Origin: Gnetum montanum
Taxonomy: Eukaryota > Streptophyta > Gnetopsida > Gnetales > Gnetaceae
Length of the DNA: 64,000 bases
NCBI GenBank assembly: GCA_015680685.1
Contig: MNCI01016353.1
Span: 45,062-109,061, forward strand
Reading direction: 5' to 3'
The stretch's first letter is position 1. Each line of letters begins with the position of its first letter. The translations under genes and the position numbers were made by a program. Below, one piece after another: positions 24,942 to 35,870 of the stretch. The notes under the pieces are model-generated. The model did no database searches. It saw only the letters and a program-made list of their open reading frames with translations, and was not told the DNA's origin.

Positions 24942-25740
24942 TGATGTATGGTGAAGGGTACCCCTATGTCCAACCATAGGAATCATGACGCGTTCATGCA
25001 TGATCTAGTTGAATTCTGTGAACCCTATGTCTACTGGCACACTAGTCTTCTAGGAAGTGAACCTTGCCCTAATAGCCATTCGTTGTCTTCTCAATTACAC
25101 TTGTGAGGCATAAGCATATGGTTAAGTGTAATCGAGGTAAATGATTTTTATTATTTTATGTTTTATGCTCCTAGTGTTTAGAATACAGAAATGAAGTAAT
25201 TTAATAACTAATTTAATTTAACTAATTAACTAATCTCTAATTAGTCCTAATATAAGCATCTGGTCCACTTTCCATACACAACCTGAACCCACATATCCAC
25301 TACTGGGGTTACCAAGCGCTATGCTACTAGGCAAACCAAGCAATAACATTGCTAGGATTACCAAGTGAATACGTGTTTACATTTGAAGTGGTCACACTTA
25401 TGTGCTTAATCTATTTAGCTTAATTTATTAACTAGTCACTTAAAGTCTAATTTAGCTTAATTAATTGCATAATTAATGAAAACAATAAATGCAAAAATAA
25501 ATTATTAATCTCATCCTAGTGCTAAAAGGTTTGATCAAAAGACTCATCTTTATTACCATTCACACTGGTGTGTTTAGGTACAATAGTGCTCGAATAAAGA
25601 TCCATATACTTTCTGACTTCTGTTGTGAGCACTCAAAAAAATATTCTAACTCTCAAATGAGCTTGGCTACAACTATCACATGACATCTTTAAACACTATT
25701 AGTGAGCATGTAGTTATAGTTTTCATATCATGATTCATCA
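24942..25740 (-). repeat. Element C 5' LTR
   Basis: Minus strand from TGATGAATCATG at 25740 to CCATACATCA at 24942, about 800 bp, with TG...CA ends. R/U5 aligns with D's 5' LTR, including the region around 25160-25090. U3 is shorter and lacks a clear TATAAATA box. The base run following the LTR in the plus direction is ACAGT. Confidence 0.8.
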
Positions 25741-27790
25741 ACAGTCAACATTAGGTATTTGTAAATCCTTTGCCCATGATTTCTTATTAAAATCTCTATC
25801 TTTCTTATTTACGAAACACCTTGTAGCTTTAATTCTTGAATTATGCCAATAATATAGTTGTACCTTTGTCAAGCTCCATATAAGCTAATTGATCCTTCAG
25901 TATTTCTTGTTTCATATATCTCTGAAAATGTTTTCCTTTAAAAATTCATGGTATGACTCAATAGCATTATCTGTGTGTTGTACATGGGGGACATTACAAA
26001 ATGCTTTAGCCCACATTCTTGCAGACAAATGATTAAAGATAAAAATAAGTAATAAAAACTGGGTAAAGAGTTTATGTTTGTGAATATGAAATTTAATGTA
26101 TTGATACTAAGAAATAAAAACTTCCTAAATTTTTCTCCATTAAACCCTTGATGTTTTAAGTATTTAATGAATTCTGAGTTGTCTTGAAACCTAACAATAT
26201 ATTTGTCTATTTCCACAATAGCATCTACAATAGTTTTGTATTCATTCATAATATGATTAAGATGATTACCCATTGCTTTTCTTTGATTGGAATCCCTAAC
26301 TTCAGTCGCCATGTTCTTCTTCCATGCCCTTCAAAGATGCCAAATGCATACAAAAGTTCTACTCCCAAAAACAAACCTAATAAAGTATCAAATTTTATCA
26401 TGTGTTTGGATATTTCAACTTAAGGTAGAATGGTTTCAAGTATGTTTTTTGATGCCTCAATAGTTACCTCATAGCATTTATTGCATCCTTTCAATCATCT
26501 AGCATGAAAGCATTTACTGTCCAATTAGGCTCCTTAGCCTTGCCTCTGCAATGGAGCTCTGAAAGCCAAGATATTATCTCATTTTTGGTGCATTGTGAGG
26601 ATATCACCCATGCAACTAGAAGTCCATTATAATATGTATCAAAATCCATCATTGTATGAAGATGGAACTCCAAAGAGAACCACACATTTGTAATAAGATA
26701 ATGTCCTCTTCTATTTTAACACTAAAAATTTTTAAAAATGAATAATAGTTCAAAGTATTTTAACTTACACCATATTTGTTGGTGTTAAAAGTGGAATCCA
26801 TTGCAAGGATACTACATTGAGATTATCATCTTCTTGAGCATCCAAGGTGATTGCAACCCAATGATAAAAGGGACATCTTGTTTTTGGTTCTCTTCTTGGT
26901 AGTAAAAGAAAAATTCACTAGTTGTTTGGTACCATAGCCAAGTACTAATTTTATCATGCTTACTTTTCTTGTAGATAAGGATTATGATTTTGCAAATGTT
27001 GTATATGTCTTTTTTAATAAGAAAAATATTCCTCTTTCTTGATAGCCTAAAGTCATATCCTCCCTTAAAAAGATCTTTGATATACCTCTCATAGATGAGA
27101 TCTATTGGTAATCCTTCTTTTCACATACATACTCTCTTCTTACGCACCTCACTAGTAATGTGTATGGATTGTGAATTTCTTTTATCTATCTTTGGATAGA
27201 GCAAGCCATGACAGTAAGCTCTTGATGTGTCAACATGATTCATTTTTTTATATATAATACATGGAACATGATCAACTCCTATCATATAGCAAATAATGAA
27301 ATGACATTGACATCTAGTCTTTCTTCCAATCTTATTTCTTTTTCTACCTTCCCTGGGTGCTATCCCTATGGTAACATTTGATCCATACTTATAATGATAA
27401 CTAATAAAATAGACACATTCAAATAGGGGTTGTAATATTCTAAATTGTGCATCTTTGTATTATAAGACATTATAAGATAAATAAAAAATAGTAGTGAGTA
27501 ACTTACGTTATCCAATTTGTGTAATGGTTTGCTTGTGAGTGAAGCTCCTTTGTCCATTTCTATTGATTTTTAGTTCTATAAAAAAATCATAAGGAAAGAT
27601 CTCATTCTTCTATTCACCCTTAATAAAATCTTCTACTCTTTCCCTATATATCTAAGAAAATGCATCATCATAGTAATAAGATCATCGAATTTCATTTTTT
27701 GAGAAATTTCCTGTTGGGGGATTTTGTATTTCTTATTGTCACATAGTTTCCCAAAAACCTACATACTCTTGTCTTCCTTTCATTCTTCAA
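25741..27790 (-). pseudogene. SWIM/MULE-transposase-like gene remnant (copy 2), intron-containing
   Basis: In minus-strand order: an N-terminal helical part (about 27700-27540), a cysteine/histidine-containing segment near 27310-27240, IPFVIGLQSPW-like and MDSTFNTNKYG (about 26805-26773), an intron with GTAAGTT donor and TTTTTAG acceptor (about 26765-26700), and then MMDFDTYYNGLLVAWVISS (26655-26590). These are followed by a NAFMLDD motif, CIWHL-RAWKK (26350-26313), a helical stretch (26312-26120), and QHTDNAIESYHEF near 25980-25940. This is the transposase core order of Mutator-derived FAR1/MUSTANG/SWIM proteins, with the likely catalytic Asp, Asp and Glu still visible. Stops in most blocks show it is broken. 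It ends at the LTR of element C, so the rest, including any SWIM finger, was cut off. Retained introns show it is not a processed copy. Confidence 0.75.
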
Positions 27791-27844
27791 AACTTTTACA
27801 CACTACATATGCAACATACCTATATTTGAGATAGCATATTCATC

Positions 27845-28930
27845 ACTAACTCAATGAAAGATGACTGAAATGAGGACAAGAAATGCACCATATGGGCAAA
27901 TGTTGTTCTAGAATTCTTACCCAACATTCAATCTATTCAACGTAGGAAGATTAGCCTTCAATGAAAACATGAATATTGATGCAATGGTCTGCACTCCCTT
28001 GCCATGCTCTGTGTTGTCCACAATACTATAGAAATTTAGAAAATGAGGCAATAAATTGGTAAATTATTTGCAATGCTTTTTAATTTTTTAACTTGCCATG
28101 TTACAACCTAATGTGAGTCGCATATAATCATGTGAGCTGCATTTACCTATGGAAATCAAAGTTTACTAGGTGGGTTGTGAGGCATTGCGAGAATCACTAT
28201 AATGCAATCCAAGGATTGCGAGACAAACAAAGTAAAAGTATCACGTAAATCCTAAACCCCCTAGACCTTCCACTAATGTACTACAAGTTGCTACTATTAG
28301 CAGTACTATCCGCTGGTAATAGCCATATGAAAAAAAATACTAACGTATAGAAATAAAGACTAAAAATTAACAATCAAGACACAATAACTTCTTGGGATAC
28401 CAACATTTTTCTAGTAAACTTTGTATTTAAATTAAAAGGTTATGAATAATCATAGATGATAGTTATGTTTGTTGAGTTAAAAACCTAAGTATGACATTAC
28501 TAAGTGTAAAAGTTTTGATGTTTGATAACTCAATATAATATGATTGAAATGAGAGCAAGTAGTGTACCTTAGTAACAACAAACATTGTTTTGTTAGTCAT
28601 ACAAAGCATGTAATCCATTCAGCGAAGATGCATCATCAATCCCTTAACATTTTGATTTGGAAAGAAATATCATCAACAACATTAGCCTCTTAAGATAATG
28701 TGATTAGTCATGCAATGCTCTTCAATCCCTTGCAATGCTCGTGGTGTCCTCCTAAAATGCATAGAACGAAGAATGAAGCAGTAAACTATTTCCAGTCATT
28801 TTTATTTTTAACCTCATTTTGCACGATGTGACTTTATGCATGTCACACATACATTGCAATCTACAATAAAAAATGTGGTTCACAATGTATGTAAAGGGTT
28901 GTGAGTGACTGCAATTCTAATTGGAAGATA
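27845..28930. repeat. Two diverged direct repeats, unit about 400 bp
   Basis: Blocks 27845-28250 and 28530-28930 share, in the same order, CTCAATGAAAGATGACTGAAATGAG / CTCAATATAATATGATTGAAATGAG, a CATTCAATCTATTCA / AATCCATTCA segment, CCCTTGC-ATGCTC followed by GTGTTGTCC / GTGGTGTCC, and a GTCGCATATAATCATG / GTCACACATACATTG tail. No coding signal. It is an old duplication of unknown origin. Confidence 0.6.
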
Positions 28931-28949
28931 GTCTAACCATCTAGAAGGC

Positions 28950-29110
28950 CAAAAATATTTGAAATTTAAGCCGACTAGAAGACACAATACCTTCTGGAAG
29001 ACTTTCGTAGATGAACTATGAGAGGCTGCTAGGCACAAGGAATTGTAGTTTTTGTATACCTTGCTTCCTGACGAGCCAGGAAAAATTTGGTGCTAGATAC
29101 CTTTAAAATT
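28950..29110. repeat. Isolated unit of the 340-bp tandem repeat
   Basis: It contains CTTCTGGAAG, TGAACTATGAGAGGCTGC, TAGGCACAAGG and TTTTTGTATACCTTGCTTCC, the same series as in the array at 31840-33235. It stands about 2.8 kb away from that array. Confidence 0.75.
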
Positions 29111-31839
29111 TATTTTTCTTTATTTTTTTGTAGAGATTGTCAACTTGTCTATGACTGACCCATGAGTTGTATCCATGGAGGAATGGTTAAAAAGTCAAAG
29201 AAATCATCAAGACAATAAATAATTAGAATTAAATCCAATTAAATTCCACACTTATTCTTGTCACTCATAATTATAATTATAAATTTTCACACTAACTTCT
29301 AACATTAAGTTCAATAATAAAAATTAATAATTAAATCAAATCAAAATTACAAATAATAATTGAAGATCACAAGGGAGACTTGCCTAAATTACAATTCTGC
29401 CTTATTGGTTTCACAATGTAACAATTTTTATTGTCAGATGATGGACTTCAAGAATTGCCACAAAGCTCAACAGATCTTCAACAATAACCACAAGAACAAT
29501 TAATTCCAATTTGATGTGGAATTCATTAGTATCAACTCCTCCTCTCCTATTTGCTAAATGAAATTTTTTGCAACATGTATGCACAATCCCTATCTGATGG
29601 ATGCACAAATGATGCACAATGTATGCACACATCAATACAAAGTTGAAGTCATATTTATACTGCAACAAGGTTAAAAATAATTATTTTAATAATATATTGA
29701 TAAGACACCAATCCGTAATAGTAGGGGTAGATGCTAAGTTGGGCATTCTTTGTTTTAAAATTATCATGCAAGCAGCGGAAGAGACATATATGATGCTCCA
29801 TGTGCTCATCATTATTTTTATGAATATTTCTAAAAAAATTCTTATTGCCTACAGATATGTCATGTATGAGATAAACCTAGTTCAACAACAACAATGATCT
29901 TGTTATCTGTCCAAACAAGAGAACCAAAGAACTCAGCTTAACCATCCATGTTAGTGTCATTGGTGAGACCATTTTTGTCATCAATCTTAGTAACAAATGT
30001 GCCACTAGAAAAACCCATGGAAGGTGCAAGGGCTAAAGAATGACACCATACTACACTAGTTGAGAAATCACAAATTGTATTTAGAGTGGATCGATTTGCT
30101 TGTTTAACATTTTTCAGTACCCAAAAATACAATTGAGACCTTCTTCCACTATGAAGCAGCACTCATTCATTACAACCACCACTAGCACAGATGATGCCCA
30201 TGATAATAATGACCAAAGTGCTTGTGCACATGTGTCTATGGTGTGGTATCCCTAATAGTGGTGCCATTTCGATGAAGAAGGCACAAAAGTTAACATTAGC
30301 AAGAATGGTTAATGTTAGCATCGATGTTAACATAAAGCTCGTTATCTTTTTCTACCCTTTTTTGATGGAACAATGAAACCCTTGCTATGTCTACCTATCA
30401 TCATCTTCTGCTGCTGCCATGTCCATGCTATTGTTGCCTTCGCCATGCCTTACTACAATCGCATCTTGCTTTGATCCACCTATCGTGCCATGCATTCACC
30501 ATCACCATTTCTTTGACCGATCATCGCACTGTCACCATTCTATTCCTTGCCACACCACTCATCTCACATGTAAACCATCTACTATTCTATCCTCCTCTAC
30601 CATGTATAGCTGTGTGCCTCATGCTCTACCTGATTGTTATTCAGTTCATGTAAGAGTAGTGAGTATACATGTTTGTATTTAAATGACAATGATTATGGTA
30701 ACATTTGAGCATTGACAAAGGATTCCATCCATCCAATCTAGCCCCTATGTTGTTGGCTTTGTGCAATTTGTAGGTCACAAACTTCAAATGGCTCTACCTC
30801 TATCTATTTCTTTGTCCCAAGAAGTGGGTCACATACTAAGCATTTAGTCTCACACCGTTCGGTTTGTGTTTCTGCTCTTGCATTCACCCCACTTGCAACA
30901 TCTTCATCTATCATGAATATTTTCCATGATGATATAAAATATTTTAAATGTATGCAATGTCATTTTTATTTATACATTATAATTAAAGTATTGAACCTTT
31001 CTAAAATATATGGTACTTATAGAGTTTCTGAGAATGTATTGCATAATTAATAATGATGTTTAGATGGATTTTGTTCATGATGTCCATATATGCCTCACTT
31101 CTATTTTTGATAAAGGCTTTTGTTTTGAGCTTTAGTGAAGCAACTTGTTACAACTCGTTTTGTGATATCATGGGTTCTATTTTGCATAGCATGTTATGTT
31201 GGTAGTAGGGTTAACATAGGCATCGTAGAATTCCCATGAAATTGTGAAAGACCCAACTCAAAATTAATTTGCAAAAGGAATTTATAAGGTATAAGGATGT
31301 TGTAGACCAAAAAAACAAGGAAGAGTGGATTTCCATATTTTTGGCAATGAGCATGTTTAACAATTACAAAGTGGAGGAGAGCAATTTTATGGAAGTATCA
31401 ATGGGACATTAATACCCTTACAAGTCTCACATTTGCAACCAACAACAATTATAAGAGGAAGTCAGGTGTAACTATGAAGATAAATAAGAAATTGATAATC
31501 TTGAAATTTTGTTTTTGATGGCATAATATTATAAGAAATACCATAATAACACATTTATTGGTGATTGCTACTACAAATCTATAATCACATTAATGTAGTA
31601 TATAATGTTTATATATTATTTACATCTATGATTATGTATAATGTTTACATGTATATATATATATAGTCACATTAATATATAATAATATATTATATTAATT
31701 AAAATAAATAAATAACTAATACTAATACTCACCACTAAACTAAAATACAATAATCATTAATTAAACACTAATTAATGATGTAAAATTAATTGAAATGCAT
31801 GTCTTTAAAAAAATACTTTATTAGAAACTAAACTAGTTT
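29111..31839. other. No recognisable gene
   Basis: AT-rich intergenic sequence. It includes an AATTAAAT/ATAATTATAATTATA-rich part (29220-29380), a C-rich, CATCAC-rich part (30370-30640) that is open by composition only, and AT-dinucleotide-rich sequence at 31590-31700. No coding, RNA or mobile-element signal that could be supported. Confidence 0.5.
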
Positions 31840-33235
31840 TTGGGGTTCAACACTTCTAGTTTGTCTTCTACCTTCCAGAAACCCCTAACTATAATCAATT
31901 TTTAACTATTGGAAGCTCTTAGTGCCTTCCAACATGGACTATGGGAGGGTGCTAGTTGCACCCACTCACAGTTTACAAAGACCTTGCTTCCAGATGATCC
32001 TCCACTTTTCAAAAGCTAGAAACTCTAAGCAATTGCTCCCTTCTAGAAGGTATCTTCAACCTTCCGAATGATCCCTAGCCTCCCAAAAGCCTCAAAATGC
32101 AAGCAATTACTCTCTTCTAGAAGGTTCCGATATCTTTCAGTTGGGACTACGAGAGGCTGCTAGGCACAAGGTGTTGCAATTTTAGTAGACCTTGCTTCCA
32201 ACTGGCCCTCTTGCTTCCATAAGCCCCAAACATTAAGTAATTATTCACTATAGGAAGCTCTTGATGCATTCCGATATGGACTATGGAAAGGTGCTAGTCA
32301 TACCCTCTCGTAATTTATAAAAACCTCACTATCGAATGACCCTCTGCCTTTCGGAAGCTAAAAACTCCAAACAATTACTCCCTACCAGAAGGTCTAAATG
32401 CCTTCCGTATGGTCTTTAGCCTTCTAGAAGCCTCAAAATGCAAGTAATTGCTTCCTTCTAGAAGGTTCTAATGCCTTCTGGTTGGGACTATGCAAGGTTG
32501 CTAAGTGTAGGAATTTACAATTTTTGTATACCTTGCTTCTGGTTGGCCATCTACCTTTTGGGAGCCCCAAAATTTAAGCAATTATTCACTACTGGAAGAT
32601 CTTGGTGCCTCCAGCATGGACTACAAGAAGGTGCTAGTAACACCCTCCTGCAGTTTACAAATACCTTACTTTCGAATGACCCTATGCCTTCCGAAAGCTA
32701 GAAACTTCAAGAAATTTCTTCCTTCCAATTGGTCTTCAAACTTCCAAATGATCCTCACCCTTCCAAAAGCCTCAAAATGCAAGTAATTGCTCCCTTTCGG
32801 AAGGTTCCAATGCATTTTAGTTGGGACTACGTAAGGCTACTAGGTGCAGGGAATCACAATTTTTGTATACCTTGCTTCCAATTGGCCTTCTACATTTCAG
32901 TAGCCTCAAACTTTAAGAAATTATTAACTACCAAAAGCTCTTGATGCCTTCTAGCATGAACTACATGAAGGTTCTAGTAGCACCCTCTCATAGTTTACAA
33001 AAACCTTACTTCCAAATGACCCTCTACCTTCCAGAAGCTAGAAACTTCAAGTAGTTGCTTCCTTCCAAAAGGTTTAAATGGCTTTCGGATGGTCATTAGC
33101 TTTCTAAATGACCCTCTTCCTTTTGGGAGCCTCATAATGTAAGCAAGTGTTCCCTACTAGAAGATCTCAATGTCTTTCGGTTGGGATTGCAAGCGAGTGC
33201 TAGGAACAGGTCCTTGCAGTTTAAAATATGCTGGA
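31840..33235. repeat. Tandem array, four units of about 340 bp, each a two-part repeat
   Basis: The landmark TTGGGACTACGAGAGGCTGC (and variants) occurs near 32144, 32484, 32820 and 33180. A related half-unit landmark (CATGGACTATGGGAGGTGCTAG-like, shortened here) occurs near 31933, 32275, 32611 and 32951. Each unit therefore has two related halves and a period of 336-360 bp. Units contain many small palindromes of the CTTCTAGAAG / CTTCCGGAAG kind. No ORF is conserved between units, so this looks like a minor satellite or the internal repeats of an unrecognised element. Confidence 0.85.
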
Positions 33236-34808
33236 AGATGTAATCATATGCTAGTTACAATCCATCATCACCAGCATGCATATGCATTCATGTCTAGATG
33301 AAACACATCTGTGAGCATGATGACACATGATGCATGTACACCAATTCATAACATACATACACATGCCCTCACCAGCCACATCATAGGCTTTGTAATGGCC
33401 TAATGAGAACAACAGTAACTTTGTCCCCTATTCAATCCATCCCTAGAGTGGATGATGTAAATTTTTCATGCCTAAACTAGATAGGATTCTATTGTAGGTA
33501 TTAATGGTGGAAGAAAAATCTCTGAAGCTTTCATGAGTTTTTGATAGTCTAGGACAAATACCTCAATTTGTCTAGGTTAGGATTACAATTTTGTTTTTTA
33601 ATAAACATTTCATGCACTAAAAAATTATTTCATGTAGATGGATGAGGAATTCAGGATTAGGGTTGGATTTTAGATTTTCTAAGGATTACATACACTTTTT
33701 ACACAAAAAATTGGGATAGTTTACTTATATAGGAAAATTTCATAGCTTTTTTTAAAATTAAAGTATATAAGAGCTACAACTTGATAGTGTAATTTCAACT
33801 TTATTGAGTGGTATATCATATGAACACATAGGACTTGAAAGTACACACATTCAAGCACTTTCCTAAGTGGATTATTTAACATTGTATATGAATTTATGTA
33901 TTAAGTTGCTATTTCTTTGAGTATACTTTTGTTGCTAAATAGTTATAAAATCATGAATAATCAGTTATGAAGTTAATAGGTTTTGTTAAGTTTTAGTTAG
34001 AATAAAATTAAATTAGATTAAGATTTTACATTCTCATTTAAGTTTAGCTACCTAACTTGTATTTGGAAATATTAAGAGCTTACTTGATTTAGTGGAACTA
34101 AATAAAGTTACTTTGTAATTAAAAATTTTAAGTTAAGACTAGTATTTTATTAGAACATGTTAATCTTACATGTTAACTAGTAGCATTTGTAAGCTAGTAT
34201 TATATAGAAAACTTGCCACTTAGCTCTTTTTAATGAATAGATTATGTAAGGAATTTAGGTATCCTACCTCTAAAAGTCATCTTATTAAAGGTTTTAGAGA
34301 TATGAATTTGGCACCATCATTTAGAGTAATGCTAAGGTGCTTGTTTCTCAACTCTTAACTTGGGTACAACCACTTGAAAAGACTATGATTTTTCTCATTC
34401 ATAGATCCTTTTAAGACCTTGATTGGTAGGATGAATATTAAGGTTCCAAGTGATGATCCTTTTAAATAGAAGGAGGATTTAAGAAAAAAGAATTAGGCTA
34501 ACTTTTTCTCAATATGGCATAACCAATTAACTATTGAAAGATTCAACATTTGACAATTTTAAATGTATAAAAATTATACATATATATATAAGTATGATGT
34601 ATCAACACATGAAACCTATTGGTTGAGGCATGTAACTTACATTTTACAAGTCATAGGTTTGATCAAATGGTTGAGACTTAAATTGTCCAAAATATCCTTA
34701 AGGTCTAGTAAATAATAAAAAATAGTTTCAATTTCATTAACTTTTTAGAAAATTTAAGGTCTTTCATGTAAAGGTAGATTCAAAATATTACATCATATTT
34801 TAGACTTG
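33236..34808. other. No recognisable gene
   Basis: AT-rich sequence between the tandem array and element A, with a CATG-rich part at 33240-33370 and a short AT-dinucleotide run near 34590. No coding or mobile-element signal seen. Confidence 0.5.
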
Positions 34809-34813
34809 ATTTT

Positions 34814-35722
34814 TGATAAATCATGTTTTGATCAGCTACAATATTGGACATCTAATATCAAAGCTGTGATATCAAATCCCTGATATCAGGGCACAAGCTA
34901 CGATGTTGGATATTTGATATCATAGACATGTGCAAGCCTATAAATACAACACTTAGGCACATGGTCCAAACAACAATTTCATTCCACCTTAGTAAAACTA
35001 TGTTAGTTTGTTTTTTTTATTTTAGTACTTAGCACTTAGTAATGTATGCCTGCAGTGTGGTGTGAAGTGATTGTATGAAATCTTTATTCAAGCATCTTGT
35101 ACATGGACACAAGTGTGAATGACAATAAAGATTGATTTCACTTTTCACCATTGCAGCATCCAATTAGGTTTTATTATTTACCTAGAATAATGTTTACTAT
35201 TTTCATTTAGTCTACTAATTACTATTTTCTTAGTTAATATTTACTTTCCTGTGAACTTTACTTTTACTATTGTTAAATGGAATGAATACAATTGATTCCA
35301 AGCATAAAGTGTGATCATTTGGTAACCCAATAGTATTATCACTTGGTTCGCCTAGTAGTAAGGTACTTAATAATCCCAATAACGAGTACATAAGTCCAAG
35401 ATGTGTGCAGAGAGTCAGGAATAGATGTCCATCACCTAGGCTAGACTAGATTCATTTTTTGTTTACTTAGACATAAAAACCACTTTCATTTACCTTATGT
35501 TTGCTAGGAGTAAAATGGCCAAAGCAACCTCAGTTATCATACACCTCATATTGAGTTAAACAATACACATTAGTTTTACTAGCTCATGTGGGAAGACAAC
35601 AATCACAAACTCAAACTAATTACTAGCATAATCACATTGCCTTGTCTACAAAATTTGACTGGGCTATGCATGAACACTCTTATCTCTTATGATTTGGTGT
35701 TGGACAACTCCACTACTCATCA
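34814..35722 (+). repeat. Element A 5' LTR
   Basis: From TGATAAATCATG to CTACTCATCA. U3 (34814-34938) is packed with GATATC/AATATC words, including the perfect 14-bp palindrome CCCTGATATCAGGG at 34878-34891. TATAAATA is at 34939-34946. AATAAA, a likely poly(A) signal, is at 35124-35129. The 3' LTR shows the same features. Confidence 0.92.
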
Positions 35723-35745
35723 TTGGAATTGTTTCCTAGGGAAAG
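35723..35745 (+). other. Degraded primer-binding site of element A
   Basis: TTGGAATTGTTTCCTAGGGA follows the LTR end directly. It keeps the spacing and several bases of the tRNA-Asp-type site seen in B and C but is strongly decayed. Confidence 0.55.
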
Positions 35746-35870
35746 TCAATGTATGCTTAGTAATTGATTTTCCAAAGTTCATTGTATTAGAAATCCAAAG
35801 TCAAAATCTTAATCTTTTTAATAACCACAAACAAGTTTCGCATACTTAACCAACATCTTAAGTCACAAAC

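Larger units (their letters stand above)
6660..25740 (-). mobile_element. Element C: Athila-like Ty3/gypsy retrotransposon with third ORF, interrupted by element D
   Basis: Minus-strand order: 5' LTR (24942-25740), tRNA-Asp-type primer site, gag, protease, RT, RNase H, integrase, AT-rich 3' untranslated region with internal promoter, then the third ORF starting at 17575. Element D has inserted into that ORF at 16023/16024, and the ORF tail is found again at 6660-6828. No 3' LTR was found. The Athila-like assignment rests on the RT box type (FMDDF, here decayed), a single RNase H, the tRNA-Asp primer site and an extra ORF after pol. It is the only copy here with pol and third ORF together, so it shows the ancestral layout. 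Confidence 0.75.

Noticed and set aside
2860-27790. The two SWIM/MULE-like remnants as halves of one gene split by elements C and D
   Set aside because: Copy 1 begins upstream of the point where copy 2 stops, so the two overlap in the protein and must be separate copies.
29938-30162. Minus-strand open frame of 74 codons
   Set aside because: No recognisable domain and no neighbouring coding segments. A loose likeness to other plant proteins was not strong enough to name.
30387-30682. Two overlapping open frames rich in His, Ser, Cys and Leu
   Set aside because: They result from a locally C-rich composition; no motif, homology or splice context supports them.
31840-33235. CRISPR-like array
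   Set aside because: Units are about 340 bp, diverged along their whole length and without unique spacers. This is eukaryotic tandem repeat DNA.
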